Assembly: GCA_964641175.1 (NCBI GenBank)
Contig: CAZXLJ010000095.1
Span: 1-12,024 of the forward strand
Direction: 5' to 3'
DNA: 12,024 nucleotides
DNA from: CAYNST01 sp964641175
Lineage (GTDB): Bacteria; Pseudomonadota; Gammaproteobacteria; Pseudomonadales; Cellvibrionaceae
This document shows positions 1 to 7,697 of this stretch, in pieces; within the stretch, counting starts at the first letter, position 1, and each line of letters opens with the position of its first letter. The notes under the pieces are model-generated. The model was not told the origin of the DNA, made no database searches, and was given only the letters and a program-made list of their open reading frames with translations. The position numbers were made by a program, and so were the translations under genes.

Positions 1-82
1 TACAGTTTGAATATGTCAGACGTACACAGGAAATAATCAGGGGAAGCCAGTCAGGGCAGTGGGGTCTTACCAGGCTTTCAGC

Positions 83-182
83 CATCGCCAGTCAGTTTAT
101 TTGGTAGCCGGAGGTTTGCGATGGCGGGAGAATGTGACCCTCAGATGTGTTTGAGTATAGCCTTAAAGATTCTCAAGCGCAA
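83..182 (-). promoter_or_regulatory. Candidate leftward sigma70 promoter and leader, downstream gene outside the window
   Basis: On the minus strand TTGCGC (177-182) and TATACT (154-159) are separated by exactly 17 bases. The -10 matches the consensus at 5 of 6 positions; the -35 matches only at its TTG. Transcription would start near 147 and run off the left edge. No recognisable gene follows: a minus-strand reading frame starting at ATG 83-85 stays open for 28 codons to the edge, but it resembles no protein I know and has no clear ribosome site. In many gammaproteobacteria trxA is followed by rho, which has a long untranslated leader, so this could be a rho promoter and leader; that is inference only. 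The rest of 1-249 shows nothing else I can name. Confidence 0.35.
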
Positions 183-211
183 AGCTGCAAACCGATCTTT
201 TTTATTATTCT

Positions 212-232
212 GCGAGCTGCTTTCCAGCCCGC
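212..232 (-). other. Hairpin just after trxA
   Basis: Eight-base stem (GCGGGCTG pairing with CAGCTCGC, one G-U pair) and a five-base loop, about 18 bases beyond the trxA stop on the minus strand. The bases that follow on the transcript are A-rich, not a run of U, so this is not a standard intrinsic terminator. It may protect the trxA mRNA 3' end or mark a factor-dependent stop. Confidence 0.4.
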
Positions 233-249
233 AGTGCCTTGCCCGTCGA

Positions 250-576
250 TCAGGCAATGTTTGACTCGATGAAGTCTGTCAACTGGGCTTTCGACAGGGC
301 GCCGACTTTGGTGCTTTCAGCGTTGCCGCCTTTGAACAGTATCAGCGTCGGAATTCCCCGGATATTGAATTTCTGCGGCGTCAGCTTGTTCGCGTCAACA
401 TCCATTTTGCAGATTTTGATTTTGCCTTCGTATACGCCAGAAAGTTCTTCAAGTACCGGTGCAATCATTTTGCAGGGGCCGCACCAGGGGGCCCAGAAGT
501 CTACCAGCACCGGGCTGTCTGCCTGCAGTACTTCTTGTTCGAAACTCTCGTCTGTCACGCTCGTAATTGAACTCAT
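250..576 (-). CDS. trxA: Thioredoxin 1 (TrxA)
   Basis: Cytoplasmic thiol-disulfide oxidoreductase that reduces protein disulfides and passes electrons to enzymes such as ribonucleotide reductase; it is recharged by thioredoxin reductase. The 108-residue protein is the normal family length. The active site WCGPC is at residues 31-35 (Cys32 and Cys35), the buried Asp26 lies in the VDFW strand, and the cis-proline motif GIPTL has Pro76. All of these match E. coli numbering. A GGAG lies somewhat far (about 13 bases) upstream of the ATG. It follows ppk1 in the same direction after a gap of about 200 bases that holds its own promoter candidate (678-706) and a hairpin (711-732), so it is probably transcribed independently of ppk1. 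In many relatives rho lies downstream; here the window ends first. Confidence 0.97.
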   Translation of the reverse strand: MSSITSVTDESFEQEVLQADSPVLVDFWAPWCGPCKMIAPVLEELSGVYEGKIKICKMDVDANKLTPQKFNIRGIPTLILFKGGNAESTKVGALSKAQLTDFIESNIA

Positions 577-677
577 ATCTTGGGAATCTCCACGGCGGTA
601 AATTTTCTCGAACCGGTTTGTCTGGGCGCCCTTGCTGGGATGGCGACGCTGATCACGGAACAGGTCTCGCGTTGGGC

Positions 678-706
678 ATAATAAGGACTGCCCCGGCCAG
701 TTACAA
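678..706 (-). promoter_or_regulatory. Candidate sigma70 promoter of trxA
   Basis: On the minus strand TTGTAA (701-706) and TATTAT (678-683) are separated by 17 bases. The -10 matches the consensus at 5 of 6 positions and the -35 at 4 of 6. Transcription would begin near 671, giving trxA a leader of about 95 bases. It is the best promoter-like sequence in the ppk1-trxA gap. Confidence 0.5.
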
Positions 707-710
707 GCTC

Positions 711-732
711 GGGTCTTTTTCAGAAAGGACCC
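711..732 (-). other. Hairpin between ppk1 and trxA
   Basis: GGGTC and GACCC pair, and the stem continues with a TTT/AAA helix after one mismatch, closing on a four-base loop. It lies about 45 bases past the ppk1 stop and just upstream of the trxA -35 box. There is no U tract after it on either strand, so a role in ending ppk1 transcription is possible but would not be by the standard intrinsic mechanism. Confidence 0.35.
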
Positions 733-776
733 TGAACGGAGCTCACCGGTTCGTCGCGAGTGCCTGCCGCTACCAG

Positions 777-2894
777 CTATACCAGTGGTTTGGCCAGTTG
801 TTGCAGAAGTACCGTCTGGGCCGCCGGCTGCGTGGTGTCGTTAATACGGACATATTCGCCGTCCGGATGCAGTTGCCAGCGATGCGCGCCGTCGTTCAGG
901 TAGAGTTCGAGATCTTTGAGGACACGTTCAGCCATATCGTTCTCTTCCAGCGGAAAGCAGATTTCTACCCGTCTGTTGAGATTCCGGTCCATCAGGTCGG
1001 CGCTGGCACAGTAGACCTGCGGGCGGGCATTGGCGAAGTAATAAACGCGACTGTGCTCCAGAAAGCGGTTGACGATGGAAAATACGCGGATGTTTTCGGA
1101 AATTCCGGCAACGCCCGGTCGGAGTGCGCACATGCCGCGTACGATAAGATCGATTTTCACACCGGCCTGTGAAGCCTTGTAAAGCGCCTGAATCATTTTC
1201 TCTTCGGTCAGGCCGTTACACTTGATAATAATCCGGCTTTCCAGTCCTTCGTGGCGGGCTTTGATTTCGCCCTCAATGAAGCGCAGCAGCTGCCGTTTCA
1301 AAGTAAAAGGCGCATGATAAAGACAGTTCATTTTCTCGGTTTTACCCATGCCGGTGAGCTGCTGGAAAATGCGATGGATGTCCTCGCAAATCGCCGGTGC
1401 CGCCGTGAGCAGGGAATAATCGGTGTACAGACGTGCGTTGCCGCTGTGGTAATTGCCGGTCCCGAGATGGCAGTAGCGGCGCAGATGTCCGTTTTCGCGG
1501 CGGACAATCAGCATCATCTTCGCGTGAGTCTTGTAGCCAACAACCCCATACACGACCACTGCTCCGGCTTCCTGCAGGCGACTGGCGAGTTCCAGATTCT
1601 CTTCCTCATCGAACCGGGCGCGAAGCTCCACGACCACCACCACCTCTTTGCCATTGCGGGCTGCGTCCAGTAAAGCGTCCACAATGGAAGATTCATTGCC
1701 CGTGCGGTAAAGCGTCTGTTTGATTGCCACCACATCCGGGTCCTTGGCCGCCTTGCGTACCATTTGCACCACCGGGGCGAAAGATTCAAAGGGGTGCAGC
1801 AACAGATAAGGGCGTTTGCTGAGAGCGTGAAAAATATTGTCCTTGCGGGTCAAGCCTTTGGGGATTCCGGGCACAAACGCCGGAAACTGGAGATCGGTAC
1901 GGTTCAGCACATCCCCCAGTTCCATCAGTCGTTGCAGGTTGACGGGCCCGTTGACCTGGTACAGCTCGTCTTCCGTCAGGCCGATTTCATTAAGCAGAAA
2001 GTCGGTCAGTTCCTTGGGACAGTTGTCCGCGACTTCCAGACGCACAGCGGTACCGAAGCGGCGTGAGTGAAGTTCGCCGCGCAGGGTACGCGCCAGATCT
2101 TCAATGCCTTCGATATCGACGTCCAGATCGGCATTGCGGGTGATGCGGAACTGATAGCAGCCTTTTACCGTCATGCCGGGGAAGAGTTGATCCGCATGGG
2201 CGTGAATCATCGATGAGAGAAATACCAGTGCGTGATTCCCGGGCGCAACATCGACGGGCAATTCCACGATTCGCGGCAGTGAGCGCGGCGCCGGCACTAT
2301 GGCCAACCCCAGGTTGCGTCCGAACGCGTCCTTTCCGTCCAGCGCAACAATAAAGTTCAGGCTTTTGTTTACCAGACGCGGAAACGGGTGCGCCGGGTCC
2401 AGGCCGATCGGGCTGATGACCGGCATCACACAGGTGGAGACGTAATTTTCGATCCAGGCAGACTGTGCATCACTCCACTGGCCGCGTCTCAGAAAGCTGA
2501 TGCCTTCCTTTTCCAGCGCCGGTATCAGGATGTGATTGAGCATGTCATATTGCTGACTCACCAGGTCATGGCAGATTTCGCTGATCCGTTTCAGACAGTC
2601 GCGTGCGGGCAATCCGTCCGGGCCGGTGACTTCGCGTTCATACAGGATGCTCTGCATGAGCCCGGCGACGCGAATCTGAAAGTAATCATCGAGATTGGAG
2701 CTGAAGATGAGCAGAAACCGCAGCCGTTCCAGGAGTGGGTGCGATTCATCCATGACCTGCGCCAGTACTCGCTGATTGAAACTGAGATTGCTCAGCTCCC
2801 GGTTGATGTAATAGGCGGGGTTGCTGAGGCTGACATCCGCCGTCTCGGTGCCGTCCGGTTCAGGGATTCGTTGGGTCAGATGATCATTTTGCAT
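777..2894 (-). CDS. ppk1: Polyphosphate kinase 1 (PPK1)
   Basis: Reversibly polymerises the terminal phosphate of ATP into inorganic polyphosphate, a reserve and stress signal. The 705-residue length is typical. Landmarks in order: the N-terminal family motif at about residues 30-43 (INRELSNLSFNQRVL) followed by FSSNLDDYFQIR (64-75); the nucleotide-binding core with KQTLYRTG (392-399); the autophosphorylated histidine in KTHAKMML (His457, corresponding to E. coli His435); HLGTGNYHSGNARLYTDYSLL (476-496); and the second catalytic histidine in FLEHSRVYYF (His614, E. coli His592). All key residues are present. The exopolyphosphatase gene ppx, often a neighbour in other gammaproteobacteria, is not in the window. 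ppk1 follows hemW in the same direction after 173 bases in which I see no convincing promoter or Pho box. The ribosome site is weak (GGGGA about 14 bases before ATG), so the exact start is less certain than the identity. Confidence 0.97.
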   Translation of the reverse strand: MQNDHLTQRIPEPDGTETADVSLSNPAYYINRELSNLSFNQRVLAQVMDESHPLLERLRFLLIFSSNLDDYFQIRVAGLMQSILYEREVTGPDGLPARDCLKRISEICHDLVSQQYDMLNHILIPALEKEGISFLRRGQWSDAQSAWIENYVSTCVMPVISPIGLDPAHPFPRLVNKSLNFIVALDGKDAFGRNLGLAIVPAPRSLPRIVELPVDVAPGNHALVFLSSMIHAHADQLFPGMTVKGCYQFRITRNADLDVDIEGIEDLARTLRGELHSRRFGTAVRLEVADNCPKELTDFLLNEIGLTEDELYQVNGPVNLQRLMELGDVLNRTDLQFPAFVPGIPKGLTRKDNIFHALSKRPYLLLHPFESFAPVVQMVRKAAKDPDVVAIKQTLYRTGNESSIVDALLDAARNGKEVVVVVELRARFDEEENLELASRLQEAGAVVVYGVVGYKTHAKMMLIVRRENGHLRRYCHLGTGNYHSGNARLYTDYSLLTAAPAICEDIHRIFQQLTGMGKTEKMNCLYHAPFTLKRQLLRFIEGEIKARHEGLESRIIIKCNGLTEEKMIQALYKASQAGVKIDLIVRGMCALRPGVAGISENIRVFSIVNRFLEHSRVYYFANARPQVYCASADLMDRNLNRRVEICFPLEENDMAERVLKDLELYLNDGAHRWQLHPDGEYVRINDTTQPAAQTVLLQQLAKPLV

Positions 2895-3067
2895 TCTGCA
2901 GTGAGTTCCCCATTTGCTGAACGTTTGCTAATCCGCGCCAATCTGCCGGACACTCCGGAGATTTCCCGGCGTAACTTCCTGATAATTGCTGATACGGGTG
3001 CAATCCGCAATTTGACCTCGAAAATGGACGATGGTCCCAACGGGATCGAGGGGGGTAATCAACAACC

Positions 3068-4225
3068 TCAGAACTCCGCAAGTACGTCGTTCAGAAACCG
3101 CAGCCCCAGCTCCGTTGTCTGCAGTCGCTCGGTGCCAGCAACCATCAGGCCCCTGTCGCGCAGACGCGCAAGTGGCTTCTCAAGCGTGCAGTCTGGCAGG
3201 CCGGTGCGAAAACTGAACATGAAACGCGGTACGCCGCGCACCAGCCGCAGCGCATTCATCATGAATTCCACCGGCAGCTGCTCGTCGTCTACCAGATGTT
3301 CAGCCGCGTTAAATGGCTCATTGGCGGCAAGGTAGGCTTCGGGTCGGCGGGTTTTCTGATAGCGGAGCACGCGTCCAGCGGGCGTCGTGATCTTCCCGTG
3401 AGCGCCCGCTCCGATAGCCAGGTAATCGCCGAATTCCCAGTAATTGATGTTATGACGAGCCTCGCGTCCCGGTTGACTGTAGGCGGAGATTTCGTAGCGG
3501 CCGAAGCCCTGCTGCTCCAAATGCGCGTGGCCAGCATCCTGGATGTCTGCAAGGGTTTCATCGGGTGGGAGTGTCGGCGGCCGTTTATAAAAAGCGGTAT
3601 TGGGTTCGATGGTCAGCTGGTACCAGGACAGATGCTCCGGCGCGAGTTCGATTGCCTGTTGCAGATCGGCCATCGCGTCGGTAAGGGACTGCCCCGGCAA
3701 CCCGTGCATGAGATCCAGGTTGATATTGGTAAAGCCGGCCTGACGTGCTTGCCTGATGGCTGTCAGCGCCTGGCGACTGTCGTGGATACGCCCTAATTGC
3801 TGCAGGTGCAGATCGTTGAAGGACTGCACACCGAAAGACAGCCGGTTGACGCCTGCCGCCCGAAACCCTTTCAGGTCCGTGCATTCGGTGGTGCCCGGGT
3901 TCGCCTCGAGGGTGATTTCACAATCCGCACTGAAGCGGACCTGTTGCTCAATGCCGGCGAGGATATCGTGTATGGCACGCGCACTGAACAGGCTGGGGGT
4001 GCCGCCACCAAAAAATATCGACTTCAGGGGCCGGCGTTGCGCCAGCGGCTGGTCAAGGGCGAGATCCGCCAGCAGAGCCTGCACATATTCCGGTTCCGGA
4101 ATATGTCTGGACTCGTGGGAATTGAAGTCGCAATAGGGGCATTTGCGCACGCACCAGGGTATGTGGACGTACAGCGAAAGGGGTGGCAGTTCGTGTACGC
4201 CCGTCGGGGGCAGTGGCTCAGTCAT
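3068..4225 (-). CDS. hemW: Radical SAM heme chaperone HemW
   Basis: A radical SAM protein that binds heme and delivers it to respiratory proteins; the family was long mis-annotated as oxygen-independent coproporphyrinogen III oxidase (HemN). The 385 residues are close to the E. coli protein. The cluster-binding motif CVRKCPYC gives Cys25, Cys29 and Cys32, spaced CxxxCxxC as in HemW. GGGTPSLF follows at 73-80, then the SAM-domain strands with the LEANPGT and RLSFGVQSF motifs, and a C-terminal HemN-type domain with RHNINYW. The N-terminus is short, without the extension of true HemN. The ATG overlaps the rdgB stop (ATGA), so it is probably translationally coupled to rdgB. It ends the tightly packed metX-hemW run; a gap of 173 bases separates it from ppk1. 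Confidence 0.95.
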   Translation of the reverse strand: MTEPLPPTGVHELPPLSLYVHIPWCVRKCPYCDFNSHESRHIPEPEYVQALLADLALDQPLAQRRPLKSIFFGGGTPSLFSARAIHDILAGIEQQVRFSADCEITLEANPGTTECTDLKGFRAAGVNRLSFGVQSFNDLHLQQLGRIHDSRQALTAIRQARQAGFTNINLDLMHGLPGQSLTDAMADLQQAIELAPEHLSWYQLTIEPNTAFYKRPPTLPPDETLADIQDAGHAHLEQQGFGRYEISAYSQPGREARHNINYWEFGDYLAIGAGAHGKITTPAGRVLRYQKTRRPEAYLAANEPFNAAEHLVDDEQLPVEFMMNALRLVRGVPRFMFSFRTGLPDCTLEKPLARLRDRGLMVAGTERLQTTELGLRFLNDVLAEF

Positions 4226-4827
4226 GAAGCCCGCATTGCCTGGAGCAAAAGCCGCATGGCCTTGCCGCGATGACTCAAACGATACTTTTCTTCGTCGTCC
4301 ATCTCGGCACTGGCGCGGCCCGCGACCGGATCAAAAAACAGGGGGTCGTAGCCGAAGCCGCCGGAACCTCGGGGAATGTCGAGGATGCAGCCTTCCCATG
4401 CGGACTGGCAGACCAAAGGGGTTGGATCGGCGGCGTGCCGCATATAGACCAGCACGCACTGGTAGCGCGCCGTGCGTTGTTCCGGCGGTACACCGCGCAG
4501 GTCCTCAAGCAGCCGGCGGTTATTGTCTGCATCGGAAGCTTCAGCACCCGCGTAGCGTGCGCTATAGATACCGGGTGCTCCCTTCAATGCATCCACTTCC
4601 AGGCCTGAATCGTCCGCCAGCGCGGGGAGACCGGTGGCGGCGCAGGCATGTCGCGCCTTGATAATGGCATTCTCGATAAACGTCAGGCCTGTTTCCTCGG
4701 CGGCGGGGAGGTTGTAATCGCTTTGCGGCCGGATTTCAAAGTCGCACTCGGCCAGTAGTTGCTGAAATTGCGCCAGTTTGCCGGGATTGCCTGTCGCCAG
4801 GACGACTATCTTCTCACGTGCCGTCAT
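4222..4827 (-). CDS. rdgB: RdgB/HAM1 family XTP/dITP pyrophosphatase
   Basis: Hydrolyses non-canonical purine nucleoside triphosphates (XTP, dITP, ITP) to monophosphate and pyrophosphate, keeping deaminated bases out of DNA and RNA; cytoplasmic. The 201-residue protein carries all family motifs: ATGNPGK at 11-17, the FIENAIIKAR helix with Lys58, LADDSGLEVDAL (70-81, with catalytic Asp73 equivalent to E. coli Asp69), GAPGIYSARYAG (83-94), GFGYDPLF (157-164) and SHRGKA (185-190). Its ATG begins on the very next base after the TAA of the DUF4426 gene, and its stop overlaps the hemW start by ATGA, so the three are almost certainly cotranscribed. Confidence 0.96.
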   Translation of the reverse strand: MTAREKIVVLATGNPGKLAQFQQLLAECDFEIRPQSDYNLPAAEETGLTFIENAIIKARHACAATGLPALADDSGLEVDALKGAPGIYSARYAGAEASDADNNRRLLEDLRGVPPEQRTARYQCVLVYMRHAADPTPLVCQSAWEGCILDIPRGSGGFGYDPLFFDPVAGRASAEMDDEEKYRLSHRGKAMRLLLQAMRAS

Positions 4828-5280
4828 TTATTGTTCCACGTACAGTTTGCGGTTGAATTCCAGGCGCAAAGGCCGGGAGGCGCTCGGTGGCGAGATGTCG
4901 ATAATGAAATGGAACACTTCTTCATGGGAGTGCCGCAGGCTTGCAATCGAATAGTGCGCCCCAGGCTCTTCGATGGCCTTGAAATCCAGAGGTTTGAGTT
5001 GCTGCAGCAGATTGCGGGCGTGACCCGAGACCCGGGCCGGAATGGTTTTACCGGTAGCAGCTTCCTGCACCGTGATATTGATGAGAGCCTGATCCTTCCC
5101 CCGAACGAGCCCATGTACTGTGGCAATATCCGCCGGAACGTACTGGCTGTTGAAAACACTGTAGTGCACCTGGTAATCGCCCAGGATGCGGGTTGATTCC
5201 ACCTCCTGCGCAAAGGCAGGCAAGCAATAGCAAATGGAAATCAGAACCAGGCTGGCAAATCGCACGCGTGCACCTCTCAT
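4828..5280 (-). CDS. DUF4426 family secreted protein of unknown function
   Basis: A 150-residue protein with a clear Sec signal peptide: basic MRGARVR, a hydrophobic stretch at about 8-20, and a likely signal peptidase I site after AFA (residue 24). No lipobox Cys is placed for lipidation, so a soluble periplasmic protein is expected. The mature part contains the sequence I recognise as the DUF4426 family (GDYQVHYSVFNSQYVPADIA near residues 34-53, ending RKLYVEQ), which is predicted beta-rich. The function is unknown. In Pseudomonas-type genomes the family sits between metW and rdgB, as here. It starts 18 bases after the metW stop and ends directly on the rdgB ATG. The ribosome site is weak (only GAAAG before ATG); the signal peptide supports this start. 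Confidence 0.88.
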   Translation of the reverse strand: MRGARVRFASLVLISICYCLPAFAQEVESTRILGDYQVHYSVFNSQYVPADIATVHGLVRGKDQALINITVQEAATGKTIPARVSGHARNLLQQLKPLDFKAIEEPGAHYSIASLRHSHEEVFHFIIDISPPSASRPLRLEFNRKLYVEQ

Positions 5281-5298
5281 CTTTCAGACCAGACGCGA

Positions 5299-5889
5299 CT
5301 ACTTTCGGACACGGAAGATGCCGATTTCGCCGAATAAATTGGGATTGACCGCTTGTAGCAAACTGCTTAACTGCTGCTCCGCAGTCACCGACTTTTCCAT
5401 CACGTTCAGACCCATATCGCGGCAGAGAATCTCAAAGTCCTTGAATGTGCAAAAGTGGATATTGGGCGTGTTGTACCATTCGTAGGGCAGGAGGTCGGAA
5501 ACCGGCATCCGGCCCTTGAAAAAAAGGTGCATCCGGGCGCGCCAGTGGCCGAAATTGGGGATGGTAACGATGCACTCGCGACCAACCCGGGTCATTTCCG
5601 CGAGGGTCTTCCGGGGGGCCCGCATGGTCTGCAAAGTCTGCGACATGATCACGGTGTCAAAACTGTCGTCATCGAAGTTGCTCATCCCTTCGTTGAGGTT
5701 CTGCTCGATCACGTTAAGGCCTTTGGCGACACAGGCAATAATGCCTTCCGGGCTTATCTCCAGACCGTAGCCGCGGACATTTTTCTGGTCGACCAGATGC
5801 TTGAGCATGGTGCCATCGCCACAGCCGAGGTCCAGCACCCTTGAGCCCGGCTTTATCCACTGGTCAACAATCCGCAGATCAATCCGCAT
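5299..5889 (-). CDS. metW: Methionine biosynthesis protein MetW, SAM-dependent methyltransferase fold
   Basis: A 196-residue class I methyltransferase-like protein. Motif I is VLDLGCGDG at 18-26, the acidic motif II region is GYGLEIS (about 40-46), and FDTVIMSQTLQ (about 77-87) is typical of MetW, as is PNFGHWRARMHLFFKGRMPVS in the middle. MetW is genetically tied to MetX in homoserine acylation. From general knowledge it is required for, or stimulates, MetX in several proteobacteria, and its methyl-acceptor, if any, is not established. Its ATG overlaps the metX stop (TAATG), so the two are translationally coupled, which fits joint stoichiometry. The DUF4426 gene follows after 18 bases. Confidence 0.95.
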   Translation of the reverse strand: MRIDLRIVDQWIKPGSRVLDLGCGDGTMLKHLVDQKNVRGYGLEISPEGIIACVAKGLNVIEQNLNEGMSNFDDDSFDTVIMSQTLQTMRAPRKTLAEMTRVGRECIVTIPNFGHWRARMHLFFKGRMPVSDLLPYEWYNTPNIHFCTFKDFEILCRDMGLNVMEKSVTAEQQLSSLLQAVNPNLFGEIGIFRVRK

Positions 5890-7034
5890 TACAGCCCGAT
5901 TCCCTGCATGTAAGTCGCGAACAGTGCTTCGTAGCGTGGTTGATTTGGTACGAGAAACGCATCGTGGCCATAGTTCGACTCGATTTCGGCATACACTACG
6001 TCCTTCTCGGCACGCATCAGCGCGGTGGTGATCTCCCGTGAACGCTCGGGGGCGAAGCGCCAGTCAGAAGTAAAGGAAATCACGAGGAACTTGCAGCGCG
6101 CATGTCTGAATGCGGCGACCGGGTCATCGTCGTAGGCGCGCGCCAGATCGAAGTAGTCCAGGGCGCGGGTCATAAGAATGTAGGTATTCGCATCAAAGGT
6201 CTTCGAAAAGCGACTGCCCTGATGGCGCAGGTAGCTCTCGATCTGGAATTCGACTGGCTCTTCCGTGCCGAGATCAAAGCTGCCAGAGCGCAATTCCCGC
6301 CCGAATTTCTCGCCCATCCCGTCGTGTGACAGATAGGTAATGTGGCCGATCATGCGTGCCACAGACAATCCGTTCAGCGGCTGCTTGCCGTCTTTGAGGT
6401 AGTGGCCACCGGCAAAATCCGGATCGCAGGTGATGGCTTGTCGTGCGGTCTGGTTAAACGCGATATTTTGCGCGGAAAGCTTCATGGACGAGGCAATCGT
6501 CACGCAGTGTCGCAGCGCCTCCGGATGCTCCAGGGACCATCGCATCGCCTGCATGCCGCCGAGGCTGCCACCTACAATTGCGGCCCACTGATCAATGCCC
6601 AGATGCTTCATCAGCCGGTACTGGGTTTCTACCCAGTCCCGGACCCGCAGGGTCGGGAAGTCCGCGCCCCAGGGCTCGCCGGTGGCAGGATTGATGCTCT
6701 GCGGTCCTGTGGAACCGTGGCAGCCGCCGATATTGTTGAGGGATACGACAAAAAATTTCCGCGTATCTATGGCTTTACCGGGACCAATATACGCGTCCCA
6801 CCATCCAGGCTTTTTATCTTCGCGGCTGTGGTAGCCCGCCGCGTGGTGGTGGCCGGACAGTGCATGGCAGATCAATACCCCGTTGGACTTCGCCGGGTTG
6901 AGCTCACCATAGGTCTCCACCATCAGATCGTAGCCCTGCAGCACCCGGCCATTGGCCAGTTGCAGGGAGCCATCGAAGTGGATCTGACGGGGCTGCACCA
7001 GACCGACAGAGTCGGCCGGAAAGACAGTTTCCAT
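5889..7034 (-). CDS. metX: Homoserine O-acyltransferase MetX (succinyl or acetyl donor)
   Basis: First committed step of methionine synthesis: transfers an acyl group from acyl-CoA to the hydroxyl of homoserine; cytoplasmic alpha/beta-hydrolase fold. The chosen ATG gives 381 residues. The triad is Ser157 in GGSLGGMQ, Asp324 in TSDWRFAPERSRE and His357 in NYGHDAF, and substrate-binding Arg227 lies in SVARMIG. The N-terminus METVFPADSVGLV aligns with the Pseudomonas start as I remember it, which is why I prefer ATG 7034 over an in-frame TTG at 7070 that would overlap yggT. Neither start has a good ribosome site. Many MetX proteins of Pseudomonas-type bacteria use succinyl-CoA despite the acetyltransferase name; I cannot settle the donor from sequence alone. 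It is coupled to metW by TAATG and lies 22 bases after yggT. Confidence 0.94.
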   Translation of the reverse strand: METVFPADSVGLVQPRQIHFDGSLQLANGRVLQGYDLMVETYGELNPAKSNGVLICHALSGHHHAAGYHSREDKKPGWWDAYIGPGKAIDTRKFFVVSLNNIGGCHGSTGPQSINPATGEPWGADFPTLRVRDWVETQYRLMKHLGIDQWAAIVGGSLGGMQAMRWSLEHPEALRHCVTIASSMKLSAQNIAFNQTARQAITCDPDFAGGHYLKDGKQPLNGLSVARMIGHITYLSHDGMGEKFGRELRSGSFDLGTEEPVEFQIESYLRHQGSRFSKTFDANTYILMTRALDYFDLARAYDDDPVAAFRHARCKFLVISFTSDWRFAPERSREITTALMRAEKDVVYAEIESNYGHDAFLVPNQPRYEALFATYMQGIGL

Positions 7035-7056
7035 GGTGACTAAGCTGGAGCAGGTA

Positions 7057-7647
7057 TCAGGTGTAGCCAATTAACAGTCCAAAAGGTGTCTGAATGTTGC
7101 GACCGATGCCGATGACGACGATGCGCAAGATGACGAGAAAGATTCCCGCAAAAAACAGCGAGAAATCCAGTCCGCCTACGGCCGGCACATAGCGACGGAC
7201 CGGCGCCAGGATAGGCTCGAGCAGTTGCCGCACCAGCAGCAGCGCCGGATGGGTACTGTATGGGGCGATGAAGCTGGTGATAAACAAAACAAAGCCGGCG
7301 AACAGGTAGATGTTGATGATGTTGAGTGTCAGGGCGATCAGGCTCCAGCCGACCATGTGCAGGGGCGGGCCCCAGCCGATGCCGGACACAAACAGCACAA
7401 GCTGCATGGCAATCCAGTGGAAGGCCAATGCGAGCACCAGCGAAGCCAGGTCGATTCCCCAGATACCGGGGATGATCTTGCGCAGGGGAATAAGCAACGG
7501 GTTGGTGAGCTTGACCAGCAATTGCGAGATCGGATTATAGAAGTCGGCGCGCGCCGCCTGGAGCAAAAAGCGCAGCAGAATCAGTGTCAGATAAAGAGAT
7601 CCGAACACCCGGATCAAAAAAATAAGAATTTCCTGCAGAGTACTCAT
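7057..7647 (-). CDS. yggT: YggT family integral membrane protein
   Basis: A 196-residue inner-membrane protein with two YGGT domains. The first covers about residues 35-75 (FYNPISQLLVKLTNPLLIPL then IWGIDLASL); the second covers about 132-172 (ALLLVRQLLEPILAPVRR then VGGLDFSLF). Hydrophobic segments at about 7-29, 65-89, 97-126 and 158-182 suggest four membrane spans. The molecular role is not settled; links to osmotic or ion stress and to cell-division or PLP-cluster genes have been proposed for the family. In this cluster it follows proC, separated by 150 bases that include the repeat element at 7698-7801. The ribosome site is weak (GAGG about 14 bases before ATG). The TGA stop lies 22 bases upstream of the preferred metX ATG. 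Confidence 0.93.
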   Translation of the reverse strand: MSTLQEILIFLIRVFGSLYLTLILLRFLLQAARADFYNPISQLLVKLTNPLLIPLRKIIPGIWGIDLASLVLALAFHWIAMQLVLFVSGIGWGPPLHMVGWSLIALTLNIINIYLFAGFVLFITSFIAPYSTHPALLLVRQLLEPILAPVRRYVPAVGGLDFSLFFAGIFLVILRIVVIGIGRNIQTPFGLLIGYT

Positions 7648-7697
7648 GTAAGGGGAGTGCCTCGATGATCGCTTTGGTTGTCGGCGCCAGCAACGGC

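Noticed and set aside
1..85. Minus-strand frame from ATG 83-85 running off the left edge
   Set aside because: Only 28 codons are visible, with several Cys and Trp, no family resemblance (in particular not the Rho N-terminus) and no clear ribosome site.
567..1172. Plus-strand open frame of 201 codons opposite ppk1
   Set aside because: It is antisense to the conserved end of ppk1 and the trxA leader, shows no recognisable domain, and ppk1 has all its catalytic motifs in the other frame.
2895..3067. Possible promoter or Pho box before ppk1
   Set aside because: Candidate -35 and -10 sequences have wrong spacing (13 or 19 bases), and no CTGTCAT-like pair is present.
2388..3335. Plus-strand open frame of 315 codons opposite ppk1 and hemW
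   Set aside because: It runs across the antisense of two well-identified genes and their gap, is low in recognisable motifs, and is typical of chance frames in GC-rich DNA.
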